NCBI GenBank assembly: GCA_019090225.1
Contig: JAHRWI010000162.1
Coordinates: 1-18,250, forward strand
DNA from: Porticoccaceae bacterium
GTDB lineage: Bacteria > Pseudomonadota > Gammaproteobacteria > Pseudomonadales > Porticoccaceae
DNA length: 18,250 bases
Reading direction: 5' to 3'
In this document: positions 1 to 5,122 of the stretch, one piece after another
How the letters are laid out: each line of letters opens with the position of its first letter
Position numbering within the stretch: position 1 is the first letter of the stretch
Translations under genes and position numbers: made by a program
Notes under the pieces: model-generated
Database searches by the model: none
What the model saw: only the letters and a program-made list of their open reading frames with translations
Told to the model about the DNA's origin: nothing

Positions 1-174
1 CACCGGGTTGGGCAAATAACCATCGGCCTGCTGGTGGTGTTCGGTAAAGTAAAAACCGTCGTAATTGCTTTGCTCGCAGCGTTCAGCCTGGGCCATGATT
101 TCGTCGATCATGCGATCGACATTCTTGCCATCGGGAGCGTCCTGGGTACAGGGGTAGTAGCCTACTGGGATCAT
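1..174 (-). CDS. Luciferase-like monooxygenase (LLM), N-terminal part, cut by window edge
   Basis: Reading the minus strand from the ATG at 174 gives 58 open codons to the window edge. The product begins MIPVGYYPC and has T44-E45-H46-H47 followed by QADGY, which matches the N-terminal beta-strand and EHH motif of bacterial-luciferase-type flavin monooxygenases (LuxA has His44-His45 here). An in-frame TAA lies four codons upstream and AAGGA precedes the ATG by about seven bases, so the start is well supported. The family are TIM-barrel oxidoreductases using reduced FMN or F420. The EHH motif is also found in FMN enzymes, so cofactor use cannot be read from this fragment. It is divergent from a second LLM gene that leads an F420 locus, which makes F420 use plausible. 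The plus-strand frame over the same bases is a shadow. Confidence 0.82.
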   Translation of the reverse strand, partial: MIPVGYYPCTQDAPDGKNVDRMIDEIMAQAERCEQSNYDGFYFTEHHQQADGYLPNPV

Positions 175-370
175 CGTATTTCCTTATTTTTTGTGTTGTT
201 TTTAGTTGTTTTTTAGTCGTTCTGGCGTGTTCGGGGGGTTCTGCTTTGTTCGATGTAAATGTTGGTGATTATCATTCTGCTGGCATTGTAATAATGTTGT
301 CAGCGGTTTAACTTGTCCAGCGAATAACGACTCTATCAATAAACAAGCAGGTGAACAGGGGATTACCGTT
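175..370. promoter_or_regulatory. Divergent LLM intergenic region with a Fur-box-like site
   Basis: This 196-base spacer separates two divergent LLM genes and must hold both promoters. At 261-279 I count 14 of 19 matches to the Fur-box consensus, including an unbroken 11-base core, TGATTATCATT, at 266-276. The same stretch contains TTGGTG (262-267), followed after 17 bases by ATTGTA, a poor sigma70-like pair for the plus strand. The right half is AT-rich with no clear structure. The Fur resemblance may be chance. Confidence 0.3.
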
Positions 371-1414
371 ATGCTCGATATTGGCATTATTTTTATGTTT
401 CGCAATCCGCCCTTTAATCGTTCCAGCTGGGCGGATATTTATGAGCAGGAACTCGACCACGCTGTTGCGGCGGAGGCCTTGGGCTACGACCATATCTGGC
501 TCACGGAGCATCATTTTGTCGAAGATGGTTATTCACCGTCACTGATGCCTATCGCGGCGGCCATAGCAGCGAGAACCTCGCGGATTCGTATCGGTAGTTA
601 CGTGATGTTGCTGCCCCTGCACAACCCCATTCGGGTGGCGGAGGATGTGGCGACGGTGGATGTGATATCGAAAGGCCGTTTTGACCTCGGTGTCGGTCTT
701 GGTTACCGCCCTGGTGAATTCACCGGCATGGGTATTCCCTCCAGCGAACGGGCGGCACGGTTTGCTGAAGGTCTGCCGGTCGTGCAATCCCTGTTAGCAG
801 GTGAGAAAGTCACCCTCGATGGTAAGTTTAATCAATACACCGATGCCCAGATTTTTCCGCCGCCAGTGCAAGATCCTTTCCCGGTCTGGGTCGGCGCCCG
901 TGGCGACAAAGCTCTGGATCGAGCCGCGCGTCTGGGCTGTCATCTAGCGGCTATCGGAGCGGTAGAGCATCGACTTAAATATATTGAGGCCCTCAAGCGC
1001 CACGGACGCGATCCCAAAGATTTTAATATTGGTCATCTGTTGATGTGTTATGTCGCAGAAACCAAAGATCGCGCCTGGGATGACTGCGCGCGACCCCTGC
1101 ATCATATTATGAGCCAGTATCAAACCTGGGCTGAGGAGTCGGGTGATGTCACCGGCGACGGCATTGCGGAGGCCAAACCTCTTTCACCCGACGAGCTACG
1201 CGCGACGCAACATTGTGAAAGCTTTGGTCGAAACGCTATCATTGGCGATCCTGAAAGTGTGCTGGAACAACTGGTCGCCGCCCAGGAGGAATCGCCGGGT
1301 ACGCATCTATCGCTGATGATGTCGATGCCGGGGGCGGATCCAAAGCGCACCAGGAATAGTATCGAGTTGTTCGCCAAAGAGGTGATGCCCGAACTTAAAG
1401 CGCGCTGCAAATAA
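371..1414 (+). CDS. Luciferase-like flavin/F420-dependent monooxygenase (LLM family)
   Basis: The 347-residue product has the full length of a single-domain luciferase-like TIM barrel. Visible family marks are the first strand (LDIGIIFMF, 2-10), T45-E46-H47-H48 at the LuxA His44/45 position, the IRIGSYVMLLPLHNPIRVAED segment region near 72-92, GRFDLGVGLGYRPGEF near 102-117, FPVWVGA near 170-176 and a late IIGDPESV segment. Such enzymes bind FMN or F420 and oxidise or reduce small organic substrates; substrate and cofactor cannot be fixed from sequence. AGGGGA precedes the ATG by about eight bases. The gene is first in the plus-strand row that continues into npdG and the F420 synthesis genes, and another LLM gene is divergent from it. 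That context favours a link to F420, but the EHH motif equally fits FMN-using luciferase-type enzymes. Confidence 0.9.
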   Translation: MLDIGIIFMFRNPPFNRSSWADIYEQELDHAVAAEALGYDHIWLTEHHFVEDGYSPSLMPIAAAIAARTSRIRIGSYVMLLPLHNPIRVAEDVATVDVISKGRFDLGVGLGYRPGEFTGMGIPSSERAARFAEGLPVVQSLLAGEKVTLDGKFNQYTDAQIFPPPVQDPFPVWVGARGDKALDRAARLGCHLAAIGAVEHRLKYIEALKRHGRDPKDFNIGHLLMCYVAETKDRAWDDCARPLHHIMSQYQTWAEESGDVTGDGIAEAKPLSPDELRATQHCESFGRNAIIGDPESVLEQLVAAQEESPGTHLSLMMSMPGADPKRTRNSIELFAKEVMPELKARCK

Positions 1415-1494
1415 GCCTGTGTAAATAGTCTCGTTGTAACTAAGCACAGCCCACAGTTTTATTAACCTATCGATAGCATTTAAGGAAACCGTTA

Positions 1495-2172
1495 ATGAGT
1501 GAAAGTATAAACAAACCCCTCATAGCAGTATTGGGTGCCAGTGGCGATCTCGGCGGTGGTTTGGCCCTGCGTTGGGCAGTGGCTGGTTATGAAGTGATTA
1601 TCGGTTCGCGAACCCAGGAAAAAGCCGATGTAGCAGCGGCGGAATTAAATACCCGCGACCTGGTTCATAAGGTCAGAGCAATGGCTAATCCGGAGGCCGC
1701 TGCGGCGGGCGAAGTGGTGGTAATGACCGTGCCCTTTGCCAATCACCAAAGCACCCTCGAATCCGTGAAAGCTGCGGTTCAGGGCAAAATATTTATCGAT
1801 GTTACCGTGCCCCTGGTGCCACCCAAAGTCGGCACCGTGCAATTACCCGAAGGGGGCAGCGCCAGCGCTATGGCCCAGGCTTATCTCGGTGAAGAAGTGC
1901 GGGTTGTCTCGGCTTATCAAAATGTCGCGGCTGATCATCTCAATGATTTAAGCCACGATCCAGATTGTGATGTACTGGTGTGCGGTAATGACAAAGATGC
2001 CTGTGCACTGGTGGTCGAACTCACCGATGCTGCCGGTATGAAAGGCTGGCATGCCGGGCCTATCGCCAATGCGGTGGTGGCAGAGGCGATGACTTCAGTA
2101 CTGATCACCTTGAATCGGCGTTATAAAATACCCGGTTCCGGCTTTAAAATTACTGGCACTCCAAAGGTCTAG
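1495..2172 (+). CDS. npdG: NADPH-dependent F420 reductase (F420H2:NADP+ oxidoreductase)
   Basis: The enzyme transfers hydride between NADPH and cofactor F420 in the cytoplasm and is the usual source of F420H2 where no F420-dependent glucose-6-phosphate dehydrogenase or hydrogenase exists. The 225-residue length is normal. An N-terminal Rossmann fold shows GASGDLGGG (14-22), and S38-R39 after the second strand suits the 2'-phosphate of NADP. Further on are VVMTVPF, FIDVTVPL, the SAYQNVAADHL helix and a C-terminal PGSGFKITG segment, all as in Fno/NpdG. AAGGAAA lies just upstream of the ATG. It sits 80 bases after the LLM gene and 79 before cofE, so it is probably co-transcribed with both. Together with cofC-fbiC it indicates the host makes and reduces F420. 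Generic NADP-binding proteins are the only alternative and fit less well. Confidence 0.92.
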   Translation: MSESINKPLIAVLGASGDLGGGLALRWAVAGYEVIIGSRTQEKADVAAAELNTRDLVHKVRAMANPEAAAAGEVVVMTVPFANHQSTLESVKAAVQGKIFIDVTVPLVPPKVGTVQLPEGGSASAMAQAYLGEEVRVVSAYQNVAADHLNDLSHDPDCDVLVCGNDKDACALVVELTDAAGMKGWHAGPIANAVVAEAMTSVLITLNRRYKIPGSGFKITGTPKV

Positions 2173-2251
2173 AGGGCGAAACCTTTTTAGAGCGATAGCA
2201 CCAACAAAAATCCACGTATTCTTTCTTTATATCCCTGAGGCTAACTGCCCG

Positions 2252-3040
2252 ATGGCTGTTGATCAATTGCAATTATTGGCGCTAAAAAATTTCCCCCTGG
2301 TCAATCCGGGGGACAGCCTGATCAATTTAATTATCCAAAATCTCGGTGAGCAGCAATTGATGCTTGAACCTGGTGATGTGCTGGTGGTTGCTCAAAAGGT
2401 GGTATCAAAAGCGGAAGATCGTTACGTGCTGCTAGTTGATGTGGAGCCTTCGGAGCAAGCTCGACAGTTAGCGAGTAAGGTCGATAAAGACCCGCGTCTG
2501 GTGGAATTGATACTCCGCGAATCTAACAGTGTTGTGCGACATTGCCCCGGTGTGCTGATTGTCGAACATAAGCTCGGCTACGTCATGGCCAATGCCGGTA
2601 TCGACGCGTCAAATATTGAGCACGAGACTCGCGATGCCATAGAACGGGTCTTGTTATTACCTGAATCCCCCGATGATTTCGCACAACAATTGCAAGGTAA
2701 AGTCGCCCGACTGTTTGGGGTGAATGTTGCTGTGGTGGTTAACGACAGCGTCGGCCGCGCCTGGCGCAATGGCACCGTGGGCATGGCTCTGGGTGCGGCA
2801 GGTTTGCCTGCGTTGCGAGACCGGCGGGGTGAGAAAGATTTATTTGGTAGAACTCTCGAAGTCACCGAAGTGGCATTGGCCGATGAACTGGCCAGTGCGG
2901 CATCGATTCTTCAGGGCGAGGGCGACGAAGGTCGACCGGTAGTTTTATTAAGAGGTCTGGATATCGCCAGCATGGGGCAAGCCTCGTTTAACAATGGGGC
3001 AGCGCTGTTACGACCTAAAGAACGGGATCTGTTTCGATGA
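2252..3040 (+). CDS. cofE: Coenzyme F420:L-glutamate ligase (gamma-glutamyl ligase)
   Basis: CofE adds gamma-linked glutamates, with GTP, to F420-0. The 262 residues equal an archaeal-type stand-alone CofE. Clear family blocks are AQKVVSKAE (47-55), the N-D-S-x-G-R-x-W-R-N-G-T-x-G block (164-177), DRRG (190-193) and the ADELASAA stretch (210-217). The protein stops there: the FMN-binding nitroreductase-like domain fused to this module in actinobacterial FbiB, which reduces dehydro-F420, is absent. TGAGG lies upstream of the ATG. It is followed by cofD 80 bases later. The missing domain matters for pathway chemistry: either another protein does the reduction or the starter unit needs none, as reported for 2-phospholactate and 3-phosphoglycerate routes. 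Confidence 0.94.
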   Translation: MAVDQLQLLALKNFPLVNPGDSLINLIIQNLGEQQLMLEPGDVLVVAQKVVSKAEDRYVLLVDVEPSEQARQLASKVDKDPRLVELILRESNSVVRHCPGVLIVEHKLGYVMANAGIDASNIEHETRDAIERVLLLPESPDDFAQQLQGKVARLFGVNVAVVVNDSVGRAWRNGTVGMALGAAGLPALRDRRGEKDLFGRTLEVTEVALADELASAASILQGEGDEGRPVVLLRGLDIASMGQASFNNGAALLRPKERDLFR

Positions 3041-3120
3041 TTCTTTTGAAGATCAAATGGCTGAAGATCAAACGCTTAGATATGAACGCCGGATCTCAGT
3101 CCAGGGTGGGGCGTTAAGCG

Positions 3121-4074
3121 GTGGCGGGCTCAAAGAAAATTCTAGCCCTGTGCGGTGGGGTCGGCGGTGCCAAGTTGGCCCTGGGCTTGAGCCATATTCT
3201 CGACAGTGACGAGTTAACCATCGTGGTAAATACCGGTGATGATTTTGATCATCTGGGCCTGCGTATTTGTCCCGATATCGATACGGTGACCTATACCCTG
3301 GCTGGCATTGTCAATCCCGATACCGGCTGGGGCAGGGCGGAAGAAACCGGTAGTTTTATGGCTTCTTTATCGATGTTGGGTGGCGAAGACTGGTTTTATC
3401 TGGGAGATAAAGATCTGGCCCTCCACGTAGAGCGAACGCGTCGGCTAGGGGCAGGGGGATCTTTAAGTCAGGTGACCACGGGTATTGCCAGGGCTTTGGG
3501 TGTTGGTCCGCGCATCCTGCCGATGAGTGATGATCCTGTCGCCACCATGGTCGAAACCACATCGGGAACCCTGGCTTTTCAGCATTACTTTGTCCGTGAG
3601 CGCTGCGAGCCACCCGTCAGCGGTTTTTACTTTGATGGCATTGATAGCGCCAGGGCGCACCCAGATCTACTGGCGCTGCTCGCTGATCAAACACTGGATG
3701 CCGTTATTATTTGTCCATCAAATCCCTTTGTGAGCATAGATCCCATCCTCAGCTTGCCCGGTGTACGCCAGGCCTTGAGTGATTGCGCTGCACCGGTGAT
3801 TGCTGTGTCACCCATCGTCGGTGGTAAAGCGGTTAAAGGCCCGACGGCAAAGATGATGGCTGAACTCGGCCTGGCGCCAACCTCGGTTGAAGTGTTAAAA
3901 CGCTACCAGGATATTGTCGATGGTTTTGTGCTGGATCAGCGAGATATTGATGATCTTGAACAACTAAAGACCATGGTCACCTACGTCGATGTCACTGATA
4001 CACTGATGCTGACCCTGGAACACAAAATTGCCCTGGCCAGGGCAATTCTTGATTTCTCTGTGAGCTGTCAGTAA
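3121..4074 (+). CDS. cofD: 2-phospho-L-lactate (or analogue) transferase making F420-0
   Basis: CofD moves the phospho-acid moiety from its guanosine-diphosphate-activated form (made by CofC) onto Fo. The product has 317 residues, close to archaeal CofD and actinobacterial FbiA. Visible blocks are GGVGGAKLA (12-20), NTGDD (37-41), P51-D-x-D-T, LGDKDLALHVERT (94-106), SNPFVSIDP (200-208) and SPIVGGKAVKGPTAKMM (230-246). The start is GTG at 3121: an in-frame TAA lies at 3115-3117, and the glycine-rich loop begins only eleven codons in, so nothing longer is possible and little shorter is likely. A GGGTGGGG stretch about ten bases upstream can serve as ribosome site. It follows cofE and precedes cofC after an unusual 163-base gap. 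Confidence 0.94.
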   Translation: MAGSKKILALCGGVGGAKLALGLSHILDSDELTIVVNTGDDFDHLGLRICPDIDTVTYTLAGIVNPDTGWGRAEETGSFMASLSMLGGEDWFYLGDKDLALHVERTRRLGAGGSLSQVTTGIARALGVGPRILPMSDDPVATMVETTSGTLAFQHYFVRERCEPPVSGFYFDGIDSARAHPDLLALLADQTLDAVIICPSNPFVSIDPILSLPGVRQALSDCAAPVIAVSPIVGGKAVKGPTAKMMAELGLAPTSVEVLKRYQDIVDGFVLDQRDIDDLEQLKTMVTYVDVTDTLMLTLEHKIALARAILDFSVSCQ

Positions 4075-4162
4075 GACTGATCAGGGTGCTATGATAAACG
4101 GCGAAGGCGAAACTAAAGCTCGGTAAACAAAAGCCAGGTAAGCCTAAGCGAACTAAAATAAA

Positions 4163-4237
4163 TTAAAGCTGAAACTTACAGCCCAAGCGCTGATAGCCCG
4201 ATCCATAACAGCCCAATCCCTAACTGCCAGACTATTA
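4163..4237 (+). repeat. 15-bp imperfect tandem repeats immediately upstream of cofC
   Basis: In the cofD-cofC gap, units beginning AGCCC start at 4180, 4195 and 4210, with a degenerate fourth (TGCCA) at 4225, so the period is exactly 15. A still weaker copy may begin near 4165. The array is in frame with cofC and free of stops from 4157, and would read as five-residue units of the type T/I-A-Q/R-S-L/I. No ATG, GTG or TTG opens that extension. The array replaces the place where a Shine-Dalgarno site would be expected. Confidence 0.7.
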
Positions 4238-5122
4238 ATGAAAGCGATTGTCCCCATAAAAGGCCTCACCCAGGCCAAGCAAAGACTGGCTCCGCTCTTA
4301 TCTGGGCCAGAACGTCGGGCGCTAATGACGCATATGATCGACGATGTGCTGTCCGTGGTTTGCCAGACCGAGGGCATTAGTGGAGTGGTGGTGATCACCA
4401 ATGACGAAGACGTGCGCACTCAGGCCCGCCTTTACAATGCCCGTATTATGGCTGAGCCAGGTGCTCGAGACTTACCAGGTGCTGGGGACTTAAAGGCTTT
4501 AGCGTCCACAAACAAAGAGCCCGGTGCTAATGGGAATGGCATAGAGACAGTTGGCGTTGAGCGCCTCAATCAGGTCTTTGCGATGGCGATGAAGCAGCTG
4601 GCTGAAGAAGGTGAAGATGGTGTGCTCTTGCTACCGGCCGATGTGCCCTTAATAACGGTCGAAAATCTTAAGCAAATGCTGGCTCATCATCAGCGTCCGG
4701 GGGTTACCATCGTCCCGGCCAGCGCCGATGGTGGGACCAATGCCATGATGGTGTCGCCGCCACAATTGATTACTCCCGGATACGGCCATCGTAGTTGTCA
4801 GCGGCATAGTGAATTTGCTCGTGCCGTAGGTATTGAGCCTCAGGTGCTAGAATCACCGGGCACAGATACTGGCACGGCAGGGCTGGGGCTAGATGTTGAT
4901 ACGGTAGATGATTTGCGAGAATTAATGGCCGCGCCTGTCAATAGTAAGACCCAGAGATTTAATAGTAAGACCCAGAGATTTTTGCTCGATAGCGATATCA
5001 TGAAGCGCATTGAACGTCTCGATCAATCAGATTCGGATCAACAGCGTTCAAATCAACAAGGTTCGGATCAAGAGCCTTCAGATATAAAAAATGCAGTACC
5101 GGATGGGAGAAAAACCGCTTGA
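4238..5122 (+). CDS. cofC: Phospholactate/phosphoglycerate guanylyltransferase, repeat-expanded
   Basis: CofC (FbiD in actinobacteria) activates 2-phospholactate, 3-phosphoglycerate or PEP with GTP for CofD. The N-terminus MKAIVPIKG with A13-K-Q-R-L, LLLPADVPL (130-138), DGGTNAM (164-170) and LDVDTVDDL (218-226) identify the nucleotidyltransferase fold. At 294 residues it is well over the usual 210-230. The excess lies in an insert at about 75-106, which contains tandem PGARDL/PGAGDL units and a weaker PGANG copy, and in a hydrophilic tail from 235 with two NSKTQRF units and a Ser/Asp/Gln-rich repeat stretch. The ATG at 4238 matches the family N-terminus, but no Shine-Dalgarno site is visible. 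The stop overlaps the fbiC start by four bases (TTGA). Which phospho-acid it activates cannot be told here. Confidence 0.9.
   Translation: MKAIVPIKGLTQAKQRLAPLLSGPERRALMTHMIDDVLSVVCQTEGISGVVVITNDEDVRTQARLYNARIMAEPGARDLPGAGDLKALASTNKEPGANGNGIETVGVERLNQVFAMAMKQLAEEGEDGVLLLPADVPLITVENLKQMLAHHQRPGVTIVPASADGGTNAMMVSPPQLITPGYGHRSCQRHSEFARAVGIEPQVLESPGTDTGTAGLGLDVDTVDDLRELMAAPVNSKTQRFNSKTQRFLLDSDIMKRIERLDQSDSDQQRSNQQGSDQEPSDIKNAVPDGRKTA
4457..4492 (+). repeat. 18-bp tandem repeat inside cofC
   Basis: Two adjacent 18-base units (4457-4474 and 4475-4492) differ at two bases and encode PGARDL and PGAGDL. A third, decayed copy may start near 4519 (PGANG). They form the core of the insert between AEPG and the RLNQVFAMA helix of CofC. 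Confidence 0.9.
4940..4981 (+). repeat. Perfect 21-bp tandem duplication in cofC 3' end
   Basis: Bases 4940-4960 are repeated exactly at 4961-4981, in frame, encoding NSKTQRF twice (residues 235-248), directly after the conserved CofC core ends. An exact copy suggests a recent duplication. Confidence 0.95.
5032..5076 (+). repeat. Three 15-bp imperfect repeats in the cofC tail
   Basis: Units start at 5032, 5047 and 5062 with TTCGGATCA, TTCAAATCA and TTCGGATCA, and a partial fourth follows at 5077. They encode a five-residue pattern S-D/N-Q-Q/E-x. The unit length equals that of the array upstream of cofC, though the sequences differ. Confidence 0.85.

Noticed and set aside
34..216. 60-codon plus-strand frame with hydrophobic content
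   Set aside because: It is antisense to the LLM N-terminus at 1-174, which has a family motif and ribosome site.
2163..2189. Possible terminator after npdG (AAAGGT/ACCTTT stem followed by Ts)
   Set aside because: The stem is six AT-rich pairs with a 12-base loop and a very short T run, and it overlaps the npdG stop; too weak to call.
2994..3209. 71-codon frame between cofE and cofD
   Set aside because: It overlaps both genes out of frame and has no recognisable protein features.
5032..5076. CRISPR-like short repeats in the cofC tail
   Set aside because: Units are adjacent without spacers and lie in frame inside a coding region.
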